Part shown: positions 10,211 to 20,095 of the stretch, in pieces | Position numbering within the stretch: the first letter of the stretch is position 1 | Layout: every line of letters starts with the position of its first letter | NCBI GenBank assembly: GCA_023484045.1 | Contig: JAMDAA010000019.1 | Span: 1-32,203, forward strand | From: Patescibacteria group bacterium | GTDB lineage: Bacteria; Patescibacteriota; Microgenomatia; Levybacterales; UBA12049 | Length of the DNA stretch: 32,203 nucleotides | Direction: 5' to 3' | Notes under the pieces: model-generated | What the model was told of the DNA's origin: nothing | The model's database searches: none | Seen by the model: the letters and a program-made list of their open reading frames with translations, nothing else | Translations under genes and position numbers: made by a program

Positions 10211-10628
10211 GTGGATAGGGCCCGAGGATTTTGAGTTTATTTGCTTTAATCTCACCCGAGAACTCATGACTTTTGATGAGCCAATTCCTGATTATTCCAC
10301 AAGAGAAAAATCTCTTTTAGAATCCTCACTTGCACTGCCTAAACAGACTTTTGACAAAAAGTTACTCTATCCGACATTAGTCTCTCAGGGGATTGCATTA
10401 TTTTATTCGCTAATAAAGAATCATCCATTTGTTAATGGAAACAAAAGAATTGCCGTAATGAGCCTTTTGGTTTTTTTAAGGTTAAATGGAAAATGGTTAG
10501 ATATCCCGCCTAAAATGCTATATGAAGTTGCTGTTTTGGTGGCAGAGTCGGATCCAAAAAACAAAGAAAATATTATCAAAACAACGGAAACACTCTTTAA
10601 AAAATATTTAGTAAGCATAAAGAAATAA
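10176..10628 (+). CDS. Fic/Doc family protein, Doc (death-on-curing) subtype
   Basis: HPFVNGNKRIAVMSLLVFLRLNG, the Doc-type variant (HxFxNxNKR) of the Fic motif. Confidence 0.85.
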   Translation: MAKPSKDLPKPKWIGPEDFEFICFNLTRELMTFDEPIPDYSTREKSLLESSLALPKQTFDKKLLYPTLVSQGIALFYSLIKNHPFVNGNKRIAVMSLLVFLRLNGKWLDIPPKMLYEVAVLVAESDPKNKENIIKTTETLFKKYLVSIKK

Positions 10629-10649
10629 AAAAATGCTAGCATATAAGGG

Positions 10650-12182
10650 ATGTTAGCAAAAGTTAACTCCTCAGCAGTTGTCGGACTCGATGCAGTACCG
10701 GTGGAAGTTGAAGTAGATATTGCGTCACAAGGATTACCGAGTTTTACGATCGTCGGACTCCCCGACAAAGCGGTCGAGGAAGCGAGAGAAAGAGTGAGAT
10801 CCGCGATTAAAAATTCGGGCGCGGATTTTCCGAGCCGAAGAATTACGGTTAATTTAGCGCCTGCAGATCTTCAAAAAGAAGGACCGTCCTACGATCTTCC
10901 GATCGCACTAGGAATTCTAATCGCATCAGGTCAGTTAAACGCAAAAATTGATGACGCGATTTTTATGGGAGAGCTTTCTTTAGATGGAAGACTACGACAC
11001 ACAAACGGAGTTTTGCCGCAAGTCTTAATGGCAAAAGAGAAAAAAATAAAACGCGTTTTTTTACCGGGAATTAATTCCAGAGAGGCCGCGGTCATCGATA
11101 AAATTACGGTTTATCCCGTGTCTAGTCTTTTATCGCTTTTTAAACATTTGACCGATCAAAAATCGATAGTCCCTCAAAAACATTTATCTTTTAACAATTT
11201 TTTGAAAAGCGAAGTTTTTGCTCTCGATATGACAGATATTAAAGGCCAGGAAAAAGCAAAACGCGCGTTTGAAATCGCCGCGACTGGCTCTCACAACATT
11301 TTATTAAAAGGCCCGCCGGGTGCCGGAAAAACGATGATCGCAAGAACCCTCCCGTCGATTCTTCCAAAACTGACTTACGACGAAGCACTAGAGGTCACAA
11401 AAATTTACAGCATCGCTGGGATTTTAGACAAAAATTCGATCATAACGACAAGGCCGTTTAGAAATCCCCATCACACAACTTCCCATATCGGCCTAATCGG
11501 CGGAGGAACAGTCCCAAAACCCGGAGAGATTTCACTCGCCCACCGGGGCGTCTTATTTCTGGACGAATTTCCCGAATTTCAACGGCACGTTTTAGAAGCA
11601 TTAAGACAACCGATGGAAGATTCTTTTGTAACGATCTCACGCGCCCACGGAAGAATTACTTTCCCGTCAAAGTTTATGTTGATTGCGGCACAGAATCCTT
11701 GTCCCTGCGGATTTTTTGGCGATCCCTTGCATGAATGCAAATGTAATACTTCTCAGATTATTAGATATCAAAAAAGGGTTTCTGGGCCGATGCTCGATCG
11801 GATCGATATTCATCTAGACGTCCCGGCTGTAAAAACCGAAAAATTAACCGACGACGACAATGTTATAAAATCCGAGAATTCAAAACAGATCCGAAAAAGA
11901 GTTCAAGCCGGACGCGACATGCAGACAAAAAGATTTAAAAAAACAAAGATTGTTTCCAATTCCGAGATGACAAATAAAAATGTTAAAGAATTTTGCAAAC
12001 TCAAAGATGAATCGATTAAACTTTTGAGACTCGCTGTTTCTAAAATGAATCTTTCGGCGAGGTCTTACTACAAAACGATAAAAATCGCACGAACGATCGC
12101 CGATTTGGACCAATCTCCTCTTATTAAATCCGAGCACATTGCCGAAGCACTTCAATACAGACCGCGACAAGACTTATTATGA
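10650..12182 (+). CDS. comM: YifB/ComM-family Mg-chelatase-like AAA ATPase
   Basis: MLAKVNSSAVVGLDAVPVEVEVDIASQGLPSFTIVGLPDKAVEE; GPPGAGKTM; FRNPHHTTS; AQNPCPCGFFGD. Confidence 0.93.
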   Translation: MLAKVNSSAVVGLDAVPVEVEVDIASQGLPSFTIVGLPDKAVEEARERVRSAIKNSGADFPSRRITVNLAPADLQKEGPSYDLPIALGILIASGQLNAKIDDAIFMGELSLDGRLRHTNGVLPQVLMAKEKKIKRVFLPGINSREAAVIDKITVYPVSSLLSLFKHLTDQKSIVPQKHLSFNNFLKSEVFALDMTDIKGQEKAKRAFEIAATGSHNILLKGPPGAGKTMIARTLPSILPKLTYDEALEVTKIYSIAGILDKNSIITTRPFRNPHHTTSHIGLIGGGTVPKPGEISLAHRGVLFLDEFPEFQRHVLEALRQPMEDSFVTISRAHGRITFPSKFMLIAAQNPCPCGFFGDPLHECKCNTSQIIRYQKRVSGPMLDRIDIHLDVPAVKTEKLTDDDNVIKSENSKQIRKRVQAGRDMQTKRFKKTKIVSNSEMTNKNVKEFCKLKDESIKLLRLAVSKMNLSARSYYKTIKIARTIADLDQSPLIKSEHIAEALQYRPRQDLL

Positions 12183-13903
12183 GGATATTAAAAATAACAA
12201 TTATATTTTCTGCCTTTTTTTTGCTGTTTACAGGTTTTTTCCACACGATTTCTGCGATTACCCAAGATTTAGGACGGCATATCTTGATGGGTAAAATAAT
12301 TGTTCAAAATGATTTAATTCCCCAAATAAATCTTTTTTCCTATACTTACCCAAATTATCCTTTTATTAATCATCACTGGTTATCGGAGGTTTCGTTTTTT
12401 ACAATCCAAAAATTAATCGGTTTTAATGGTTTATTACTTATTTCTACCTTGGTCGTAATTGCTGCCTTCTCTTTGGTCTTTTTTTATTCGCTGAAAAAAG
12501 ACAATATTATCCCAATAACGATTGTTTCTATTTTATATTTAAGAGTTCTTTTCGAGCGAACCGACATCCGACCCGAAATTTTCAGCTTTTTGTTTTTATC
12601 GTTATTTGCAACCATTCTTTATTCGTACCGAAAAAAATTCAATAACTTAATCTATTCACTTATTTTTATCGAACTAATTTGGGTTAATACTCATATTTAT
12701 TTCTTTACCGGAATAATAGTACTAGGGTTATTCTTGGTTGATGAGATTATAATTAATCGAAAAAAACTGATTACAAAACATGCTGTAATATTGTTTTTTG
12801 TCTTTATCGCGTCTTTATTCGTCACCGTTATTAATCCTAATGGAATAAAAGGTGCGCTTTATCCGTTTAATGTTTTTAATAATTACGGTTATCAAATCGA
12901 GGAAAATCAAAATATTTTCTTTTTGGAACAAATATCTAATAAACCATCTATTGTTTATTTTAAAATCTCCGCGATCTTTCTTTTTTTAACCCTAATTCTA
13001 AATTTTAAAAAATGTAAACCGATCGATTGGATGCTTTCTGTTACTTTTACTTATTTTGCCGTAGTTGCTATCCGCAATTTTCCGTTGTTTGTTTTTGCAA
13101 CATTTATTCCATTTGTAGAAAATCTAACTTCTGTATTTGATAAGCTTACGTCAAAAATCTTTTCGAGGAAAGTTTTAATAAAAATAGTTGTGGAAGTTTT
13201 TTTGATCATCATTATGATTTGGCAAATAATACAAGTATCGTCATTTCGAACTTTTGGATTCGGCTTAGAAAAAGGGGTTAAAAACGGCGTTGATTTTTTC
13301 TCGGAGCAAAAGCTGAAAGGTCCAATTTTTAATAATTTCGATATTGGAAGTTATTTAGAATACCGTCTATTCCCGAAAGAAAAAGTTTTTGTGGACGGAA
13401 GACCAGAAGCGTACCCAATCGATTTTTTCCAAAAAGTTTACATCCCGATGCAAGATGATAAACAGGTGTTTGAAAAAGAGAGCAATAAATATAATATAAA
13501 TAGTATTATTTTTGGTCACACAGACCAAACACCGTGGGCGGGAGAATTTATAAAACAAATCGTAAATAACGAAAATTGGAAAATCGTTTATCTCGACGAA
13601 AATGTTTTTATCGCTCTAAAAAACAACTCTGAGAACAAAACAATAATCGACAAATTTAATACCAACAAAAATAATTTTAAAGTAGAGGATCTAGGATTAA
13701 AAGAAATTACTCCCCTTTTTAGATTCGCTAATTTTTTCAATAAAGCCGGATGGGCAGAGCAGGAAGAAAAAACTTATCAACAAATTCTTTCGATAAATCC
13801 AAATTTTTGCCCTGCACTTTATAATTTAGCTATTATTTTGAATCAGCAAAAATCCCCTCTTTCGGATGTTTATGCAAATAAATTTAAATTAAATTGTAAA
13901 TAA
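12179..13903 (+). CDS. Multipass membrane protein with C-terminal TPR-like region
   Basis: Many hydrophobic segments. C-terminal AEQEEKTYQQILSINPNFCPALYNLAIILNQ resembles a TPR. ATGA overlap with comM. Confidence 0.7.
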   Translation: MRILKITIIFSAFFLLFTGFFHTISAITQDLGRHILMGKIIVQNDLIPQINLFSYTYPNYPFINHHWLSEVSFFTIQKLIGFNGLLLISTLVVIAAFSLVFFYSLKKDNIIPITIVSILYLRVLFERTDIRPEIFSFLFLSLFATILYSYRKKFNNLIYSLIFIELIWVNTHIYFFTGIIVLGLFLVDEIIINRKKLITKHAVILFFVFIASLFVTVINPNGIKGALYPFNVFNNYGYQIEENQNIFFLEQISNKPSIVYFKISAIFLFLTLILNFKKCKPIDWMLSVTFTYFAVVAIRNFPLFVFATFIPFVENLTSVFDKLTSKIFSRKVLIKIVVEVFLIIIMIWQIIQVSSFRTFGFGLEKGVKNGVDFFSEQKLKGPIFNNFDIGSYLEYRLFPKEKVFVDGRPEAYPIDFFQKVYIPMQDDKQVFEKESNKYNINSIIFGHTDQTPWAGEFIKQIVNNENWKIVYLDENVFIALKNNSENKTIIDKFNTNKNNFKVEDLGLKEITPLFRFANFFNKAGWAEQEEKTYQQILSINPNFCPALYNLAIILNQQKSPLSDVYANKFKLNCK

Positions 13904-13938
13904 CCCTCAATAATCCTCTATGGTACAATTTAATTGAG

Positions 13939-16311
13939 ATGGAAAAAGGATTAACTTCAAGCCAAGCAAGAGAAGCGCTTAAAATCTACGGTAAAAACGA
14001 AATCACCGTTAAGAAACGGGTGTCTGTGTTTTCTCTTTTTATCTCTCAATTTTACGGATTAATAAATTTAATTTTAATCGTCGCCGCTGTGTTTTCTTTC
14101 GTAATTAAGGACAATCTAGATGGATTTTTTATTATCGCGGTCCTTTTTATAAACGCAATTTTGGGCTTTGCCCAAAAATATAAAGCGGAAAAATCGCTCG
14201 AAAAATTAAAAAGCTATGCGACTCCCCTGTCACGCGTTATCAGGAACGGAAAAGAGATTCAAATAAAAACCGTTGACATCGTTCCGAAAGATTTAGTGGT
14301 TTTAACAGAAGGCGACAGAATTCCGGCCGACGGAATTATCATAATAAGCAGACATCTTGAAATCGATGAGTCTGTCTTAACCGGAGAATCATTACCTGTT
14401 ATTAAACAGGATGGAGAAGAAATTTTTTCCGGGACGATGATCACAAAAGGCAGGACGCAAATGATTGTGGAAAGGACAGGCCTAAATAGTAAGTTCGGCC
14501 AAATCGCAAACACGCTTTCTTCTGTAAAATCTGACCGGCCGCCCTTGGAAACAAAGCTCGACAATTTAGCGAAATTCCTGTCATTTTTTGCGATACTTAC
14601 GTCTTTATTGTTAATTCCGATTGGCGTTATTCAGCACAAACCGCTTTTTCCGATAATTCTTTTAACCATAAGTATTGCTGTCGCGGCGATTCCGGAGGGA
14701 CTTCCGACAGTTGTCACGATCGCACTTTCGATCGGGACTAATCGTATGGCAAAGAAAAACGCGATTGTTAGAAAAATGCAATCGGTCGAAACTTTAGGCG
14801 CTGTGCAAATCATTTTGGTCGATAAAACCGGAACGTTGACTCAAAATTTGATGAAAGTCAAAAAACATTGGACAATAAATGAAAATAAATTTTCTGATTT
14901 TTTAAGAGCGTGTGTTTTTGGAAATACTGCGTCGTTAATTCAAAAAGAAGATGGTGGAAATTTTGAGATTGCAGGCGATAAAACCGATGGCGCGCTTTTA
15001 CTTTTTGCAAATGAAGTAACAAAAAGTAATATCGATGAGATAAAAAATGGCGGCAAAATTATCGACGAGTATGTGTTTGATCCGGCAACTAAAACGATAA
15101 CAACTGTTTGGGAAACAAACGGGAAAAAATATGTTTTTATCCGCGGCGCACCGCAAACAATCCTTTCTAAAAGCACGCATGACTCAATAGAAAAAGACAA
15201 AATCTATAAACTGATTGACGAGTATGCAAAAGAAGGTTTGAGAGTTATCGGGTTTGGTTCAAAACTAGAAACAAATTACAAAGAAGACGTCAAAAGAGAA
15301 GAGCTCGAACAAAATTTAGATTTTTTAGGGTTCGTAGGAATCTATGATCCGCCCAGAAATGAAGTTAAGCACGCTATTCAGAAAGCAAAAGAAGCCGGTA
15401 TAAAAACGATAATGGTAACTGGAGATAATGAACTGACTGCGAGCGCGATCGCAAAAGAGATCGGATTAATCGAAAAGGAAGAAAAAATAGTCACGGGCGA
15501 AGAATTATCCAAACTGTCTGACGATGAAATCGAAAAAGCTATTCTTAAAACCAGGATCTTTGCACGGACAAAACCCGAAGACAAATTTAGACTTGTCGAA
15601 ATCTTAAAAAAAATGGGTTTTGTAGTCGCGGTAACCGGCGACGGGGTAAACGATGCACTCGCCCTAAAAAGAGCGGATGTCGGAATCGCGATGGGAGAAT
15701 CAGGAACAGATGTCGCAAAAGAAACAAGCGACATTATCCTCACAGACGACAATTTTTCAACACTTATAAAAGCAATCGAAGAAGGAAGAACGATCTATCA
15801 TAACGTTATAAAATCGATCGTCTATCTTCTATCAGGAAATCTTTCAGAATTATCGCTAGTTTTTTTGTCTCTTTTATTCGGACTTCCGATTCCCCTTTTA
15901 CCGACTCAAATTCTTTGGATAAATCTTGTAACAGATGGTCTTCCGGCGCTCGCCTTAGCAAGTGACAACAGAGATCCTAATTTAATAAAACGGAGTCCCA
16001 GAAATCCGAAGGAACCGATTTTAACGAATACCAGAATTGTTTTTGTTTTAGCCGTTGGATTTTCGATCGCGCTTATCTTATTTTTCGTGTTTAGACAATT
16101 ATTATTAAATAATTATTCCGAAACTTTTTCCCGAACCGTAATTTTTAATCTTCTTATTTTTTTACATCTTTTGATAACTTTTATCGTACGCGGAAAAAAT
16201 GCTTTGTCGATCAATAAATTTTTATTCTTTTCTATACTCGCAACTGTCGTTCTTCAGGTAATTATAACCCTTACCCCATTTTTCCAAAAAGTTTTTGTTT
16301 TAGGGATTTAA
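13939..16311 (+). CDS. Cation-translocating P-type ATPase (Ca2+-type)
   Basis: [48 protein letters not shown]; 790 aa with TM segments. Confidence 0.93.
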   Translation: MEKGLTSSQAREALKIYGKNEITVKKRVSVFSLFISQFYGLINLILIVAAVFSFVIKDNLDGFFIIAVLFINAILGFAQKYKAEKSLEKLKSYATPLSRVIRNGKEIQIKTVDIVPKDLVVLTEGDRIPADGIIIISRHLEIDESVLTGESLPVIKQDGEEIFSGTMITKGRTQMIVERTGLNSKFGQIANTLSSVKSDRPPLETKLDNLAKFLSFFAILTSLLLIPIGVIQHKPLFPIILLTISIAVAAIPEGLPTVVTIALSIGTNRMAKKNAIVRKMQSVETLGAVQIILVDKTGTLTQNLMKVKKHWTINENKFSDFLRACVFGNTASLIQKEDGGNFEIAGDKTDGALLLFANEVTKSNIDEIKNGGKIIDEYVFDPATKTITTVWETNGKKYVFIRGAPQTILSKSTHDSIEKDKIYKLIDEYAKEGLRVIGFGSKLETNYKEDVKREELEQNLDFLGFVGIYDPPRNEVKHAIQKAKEAGIKTIMVTGDNELTASAIAKEIGLIEKEEKIVTGEELSKLSDDEIEKAILKTRIFARTKPEDKFRLVEILKKMGFVVAVTGDGVNDALALKRADVGIAMGESGTDVAKETSDIILTDDNFSTLIKAIEEGRTIYHNVIKSIVYLLSGNLSELSLVFLSLLFGLPIPLLPTQILWINLVTDGLPALALASDNRDPNLIKRSPRNPKEPILTNTRIVFVLAVGFSIALILFFVFRQLLLNNYSETFSRTVIFNLLIFLHLLITFIVRGKNALSINKFLFFSILATVVLQVIITLTPFFQKVFVLGI

Positions 16312-17342
16312 AGCAGTTTTCCCTGTTTTTTATCTTCGGGGTGTCTGATATTCATATGTTTATACGCGGCTTTTGTCGCAACTCTTCCTCGGCTCGTCCG
16401 TTTTAAAAATCCGATTTGTAAAAGATAAGGCTCTATAACATCTTCTATTGTTAAAACATCTTCTGAAATCGTCGACGCGATCGTTTCGATTCCGACCGGT
16501 CCCCCATTGTGTTTCTCGATTATTGACAACATTAACTTTCTGTCAATATCATTTAAACCAAGCTCATCGATCTGAAGCATTTTTAAAGCATTTTCGATTA
16601 TATTTTTTTCGACATTTCCTTTTCCTTTTACTTGCGCAAAATCCCGCGCGCGTTTTAAAAGTTTTAACGCGATTCGCGGAGTTCCTCTCGCTCTTTTTGC
16701 AATTTCTTTTACACTTTCTTTGTCGATCGGCACATCCAATGTTTTAGATGCTTTTACAATAATCGATTCTAGTTCCGAAGGGTTATAAAAATTAAACCTG
16801 TGCACAACACCAAATCTGTCTCTAAGCGGTCCAGACAAAAGTCCCGCCCGGGTCGTCGCACCGATAATCGTAAAATGCGGAAGATCAAGTCGCAGGGTTC
16901 TTGCCGAAGGACCCTTGCCGACAATTATATCCAAACAATAATCTTCCATCGCTGGATACAAAGTTTCTTCTACGACTTTATTCAAACGATGAATTTCGTC
17001 GATAAATAGAACGTCGCCTTTTTCTAAATTAGTTAGAATTGATGCTAAGTCTCCTGCTCGCTCGATCGCCGGACCCGACGTAATCTTTATATTAACCTCC
17101 ATTTCTTTGGCAACTAAATAAGAAAGCGTAGTTTTTCCGAGTCCCGGTGGTCCATAAAAAAGAATATGTTCGAGGGGTTCTTTACGTTTTTTCGCGGCAG
17201 AAATTGCGATTCTTAAAGATTCTTTAATATTTTCTTGTCCGTGGAAATCATTCCAGGCTTTTACTCTTAAAGAATTAAGCAGGTTCTCCTCTTCCGCGAT
17301 CTTATTTTCAATGTTGTCTTCCTTGGTTTTCACATTTTTCAT
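16308..17342 (-). CDS. ruvB: Holliday junction DNA helicase RuvB
   Basis: [58 protein letters not shown]. Confidence 0.97.
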   Translation of the reverse strand: MKNVKTKEDNIENKIAEEENLLNSLRVKAWNDFHGQENIKESLRIAISAAKKRKEPLEHILFYGPPGLGKTTLSYLVAKEMEVNIKITSGPAIERAGDLASILTNLEKGDVLFIDEIHRLNKVVEETLYPAMEDYCLDIIVGKGPSARTLRLDLPHFTIIGATTRAGLLSGPLRDRFGVVHRFNFYNPSELESIIVKASKTLDVPIDKESVKEIAKRARGTPRIALKLLKRARDFAQVKGKGNVEKNIIENALKMLQIDELGLNDIDRKLMLSIIEKHNGGPVGIETIASTISEDVLTIEDVIEPYLLQIGFLKRTSRGRVATKAAYKHMNIRHPEDKKQGKLL

Positions 17343-17366
17343 TGTTTCATTGTTTCATTGTTTTAG
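17340..17366. repeat. Octamer repeat cluster (CATTGTTT x3)
   Basis: cattgtttcattgtttcattgttttag. On the minus strand it contains the stop of the upstream ORF and abuts the ruvB ATG. Confidence 0.85.
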
Positions 17367-17726
17367 TTTGTTATTCGTAAAGTTAATAAGTTGATGAATT
17401 TCTTTTGGGAGAATTTTCAGTTCTTCTAGAATATGTTCGTATTGTTCTTTTGATAAAAGTTTTCTAATTTTTGATTTCTCATTCCAGTCAAGGCCTTCTT
17501 TAACAGATCCAAAACTGTAATAATAGAATTTTGTTTTATCTTTTTTCCCAAATCTTCCAAATCCTTCCGCAATATTAGATGAGATCGAATCAATGACTGT
17601 AATGAATTGAACTCCAATTGTCTTTTGAGCAAACCATTCCCATTTAATAACTATGTCCCAAACATAATTAGACAAGGAAAGGGATCTCTTATAACAATCA
17701 ATATCATTGAGTTGTAAATATTTCAT
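17355..17726 (-). CDS. Four-helix bundle protein (S23/IVS-encoded-protein-like)
   Basis: SLSNYVWDIVIKWEWFAQKTIGVQFITVIDSISSNIAEGFGRFGKKDKTKFYYYSFGSVKE, resembling the S23 family core. Confidence 0.82.
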   Translation of the reverse strand: MKYLQLNDIDCYKRSLSLSNYVWDIVIKWEWFAQKTIGVQFITVIDSISSNIAEGFGRFGKKDKTKFYYYSFGSVKEGLDWNEKSKIRKLLSKEQYEHILEELKILPKEIHQLINFTNNKLKQ

Positions 17727-17729
17727 CTT

Positions 17730-17764
17730 CTAACAATGTTAGCAATGGAACAATCGAACAATCG
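17730..17764. repeat. Octamer repeat cluster (AACAATCG-like)
   Basis: aacaatgttagcaatggaacaatcgaacaatcg; opposite orientation to the 17340-17366 cluster. Confidence 0.8.
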
Positions 17765-18340
17765 TTATTTTCCAAGGTATTTTAGCGCCAATTTTATCTT
17801 TTCTTCGATCGTAGTGTCTTTGTCTTTTAAAGATCTAATCGCTTCTTGAGCTTCAGAAGAAGTAAAACCAAAACTTTTTAACACCGAAATAATATCTTTG
17901 TTTTCTTTTGAATCGTAAGCTGATAAATCAAATTCTTCTTTTGATCCTAGCCTATCTTTAAGATCGATTATAATTTTTTGCGCGCTTTTTCGGCCGAGTC
18001 TTGGAACTCCCGAAAAAAAAGCAACATCACCTTTTACGATCGCATTAATTATTTCATCTTTACTGCCTATCGAAAAAACAGACATCGCGGTTTTTGGACC
18101 AACGCCATCAACTCCGATAATCCGCTCGAATAATTTCAACTCGTCGATCGATAAAAAACCGTATAAATCAAAAACGTCCTCTCTTATGTGGCTGTGAGTA
18201 AAAAATTTAACTTTATCACCGATATTCAATTTCGAAAGCAAATTATTTGCGAGAAGAACTTTGTAACCGACGCCATTTACGTCGACAAAAACATATGGGT
18301 AATCTTTAAATTCGACGATGCCTTTAATCGAACCGATCAT
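17765..18340 (-). CDS. ruvA: Holliday junction DNA helicase RuvA
   Basis: MIGSIKGIVEFKDYPYVFVDVNGVGYKVLL; GVDGVGPKTAMSVFS; VPRLGRKSAQKIIIDLKD. Confidence 0.95.
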   Translation of the reverse strand: MIGSIKGIVEFKDYPYVFVDVNGVGYKVLLANNLLSKLNIGDKVKFFTHSHIREDVFDLYGFLSIDELKLFERIIGVDGVGPKTAMSVFSIGSKDEIINAIVKGDVAFFSGVPRLGRKSAQKIIIDLKDRLGSKEEFDLSAYDSKENKDIISVLKSFGFTSSEAQEAIRSLKDKDTTIEEKIKLALKYLGK

Positions 18341-18355
18341 ATTAAATTCTTATCG

Positions 18356-18364
18356 ATTATAACA
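18356..18364 (-). promoter_or_regulatory. Extended -10 promoter TGTTATAAT upstream of ruvA
   Basis: Reverse complement of attataaca; 15 nt from the -10 to ATG. Confidence 0.55.
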
Positions 18365-18365
18365 T

Positions 18366-18407
18366 AAGAAGCTAAGAAGCATTGTTAAATTGTTCGATTG
18401 CTACACT
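18366..18407. repeat. Octamer repeat cluster
   Basis: AAGAAGCT AAGAAGCA TTGTTAAA TTGTTCGA TTGCTACA: degenerate period 8. Confidence 0.7.
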
Positions 18408-18417
18408 ATTATGGTAA

Positions 18418-19434
18418 TTATTGTTGTGGATTTTGATATTCAACTGCATTAGAAAGCATTTTCTCGAATTGGTCCTTGATTCCATCGGATGGCATCCAGT
18501 AAAGGGGTTTTTGCCCTGTTATCGCAACGATCCTTTCTATAATTTTTACGTCAGCCAGTCCAGTATTGAAAAGGATTACGGCTGCGGTTTCATCTCCCGA
18601 GACAACTGTCCACCCTTTGAAATCTTCGCTCTTTAATTTTCCGTCCTTTTTAAAGACCGCTATTTCTCCTTTTGCTTCCAACCAATCTCTCCAAACCGAT
18701 GTGGTCTTCCCATCTTTTCCAATTCTCATCAATATATCACCGGCATCATCGTCGCCTTCAACAATCACTTCTTCATATTCTCCAACTAAAGTATTATCCC
18801 AATTAAAAATATCATCAAGATAGACAAAACTATTCTTGTTGCCGGCAAATTCGATCCCGACCCGATCCCCTATTTTCAGCTCTATCGGATCTACAACTTC
18901 TACCCTTGCGTCTTCTGACTCTTCTTCCCTTTCTTTATCCTCGCCCCAATAATCTTCGGGGTTAAGTCTTCTATCAATCTCTTCTTCCTCTTCTCGAGTG
19001 TGCTTCATTAGTTTTGACATCGATCCGATGTTTAACTGAGGAGATGTAAGAATATTTATTAATGTTCTCGTCTCTTGTTCTGATAGAGTCCTTCGCGTTA
19101 CTGTTTCCGGCCCTGTCTCGAACGTTTTAAGAATTGATTTATCTATACCATTATCACTAAGAGAGAAAAGGGTACACTCTGTACCTTGATTTTCGAATAA
19201 CATTAGATGTTCCCTTGACTCATACTCTCCCATCTTTCGATATTGAATTACAAAATCCGCAACTACGTAATCTGTATCTTCTGAAAGATTTGAATTTATC
19301 GCCCTCGCATTATCGTGCTCCTCCACCGCCCTTCTGATTCTAGAAACAAATATCTGTTGAAGTTTTGTTTTTCTCTCCGCTTCTAAAAGAGGTTTTTCTA
19401 TTGTCGGATTTGGAGCTTCAGGTGTTCGTGGCAT
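18418..19434 (-). CDS. Conserved-unknown hypothetical protein with acidic linker; start corrected to 19434
   Basis: Long ORF. The listed TTG start at 19470 coincides with a TTGACA -35 box. ATG at 19434 lies 7 nt after TATAAA. Confidence 0.7.
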   Translation of the reverse strand: MPRTPEAPNPTIEKPLLEAERKTKLQQIFVSRIRRAVEEHDNARAINSNLSEDTDYVVADFVIQYRKMGEYESREHLMLFENQGTECTLFSLSDNGIDKSILKTFETGPETVTRRTLSEQETRTLINILTSPQLNIGSMSKLMKHTREEEEEIDRRLNPEDYWGEDKEREEESEDARVEVVDPIELKIGDRVGIEFAGNKNSFVYLDDIFNWDNTLVGEYEEVIVEGDDDAGDILMRIGKDGKTTSVWRDWLEAKGEIAVFKKDGKLKSEDFKGWTVVSGDETAAVILFNTGLADVKIIERIVAITGQKPLYWMPSDGIKDQFEKMLSNAVEYQNPQQ

Positions 19435-19441
19435 ACCAAGC

Positions 19442-19470
19442 TTTATACACTCTTTATTTATCCTTGTCAA
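19442..19470 (-). promoter_or_regulatory. Sigma70-type promoter TTGACA-N17-TATAAA
   Basis: Minus strand: -35 at 19470-19465, 17-nt spacer, -10 at 19447-19442, ATG 7 nt later. Confidence 0.8.
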
Positions 19471-19484
19471 TAGAATTTGGATTT

Positions 19485-19519
19485 AGAAACCAGTCATTAG
19501 ACGCTAGTTCCTAGACGCT
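19485..19519. repeat. Heptamer repeat cluster over the ruvC 3' end
   Basis: agaaacc agtcatt agacgct agttcct agacgct: five consecutive 7-mers all starting AG. Confidence 0.75.
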
Positions 19520-20012
19520 TATAGGAGAACGCGTGGGTTATGGCGATCGCAAGAGCGTCTGCGGCGTCGTCGGGCTTTGGAATTTCTCTTAAGCGAAGAA
19601 TTGTTTTTACCATTTTCCCGACTTGTTGTTTTTCTGCTCTTCCGTAACCCGTAACTGCGATTTTAACCTGTAACGGCGTGTAGATAAAAATAGGAATTCT
19701 ATTTTGTGATGCCGAAAGGATAACCACCCCCCTCGCCTGTCCGACCAAAAAAGCCGTTTTTGCGTTTGTGTTAAAAAATAATTCTTCGATCGAAAGCGCA
19801 TCCGGTTTTTCTTTTTTTATCAATTTTGAAATCTTTTCGTATATCTTCACCAATCTTTCGGAAACTTCAGTTTTTGAATCCGTCACAAAACACCCGTAAT
19901 TCTGAACTTTGAATTCCTGTCCTTGTTGTTTTTGATCTTTGATCTTTGATCTTTGATCTATTATTGCCCATCCCATTCTCGCAAACCCCGGATCAATCCC
20001 TAATATTCTCAT
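19497..20012 (-). CDS. ruvC: Crossover junction endodeoxyribonuclease RuvC
   Basis: MRILGIDPGFARMGWAIID; SIEELFFNTNAKTAFLVGQARGV; KIAVTGYGRAEKQQVGKMV; DAADALAIAITHA. Confidence 0.95.
   Translation of the reverse strand: MRILGIDPGFARMGWAIIDQRSKIKDQKQQGQEFKVQNYGCFVTDSKTEVSERLVKIYEKISKLIKKEKPDALSIEELFFNTNAKTAFLVGQARGVVILSASQNRIPIFIYTPLQVKIAVTGYGRAEKQQVGKMVKTILRLREIPKPDDAADALAIAITHAFSYKRLGTSV
19931..19959. repeat. Tandem heptamer (GATCTTT) x ~4 inside ruvC
   Basis: tttgatctttgatctttgatctttgatct read directly. Confidence 0.95.
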
Positions 20013-20029
20013 ATTAAGCTGCAGGATAA

Positions 20030-20038
20030 ATTATACCA
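20030..20038 (-). promoter_or_regulatory. Extended -10 promoter TGGTATAAT upstream of ruvC
   Basis: Reverse complement of attatacca; 17 nt from the -10 to ATG. Confidence 0.55.
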
Positions 20039-20077
20039 TTAGTTTTTAAATAATTATTTTGCCTATCTTGACTAGTT

Positions 20078-20086
20078 TGTTATAAT
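20078..20086 (+). promoter_or_regulatory. Extended -10 promoter TTGTTATAAT upstream of the DUF5678-like gene
   Basis: -10 TATAAT at 20081-20086, 9 nt before ATG 20096. Confidence 0.6.
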
Positions 20087-20095
20087 ATAAGAAAG

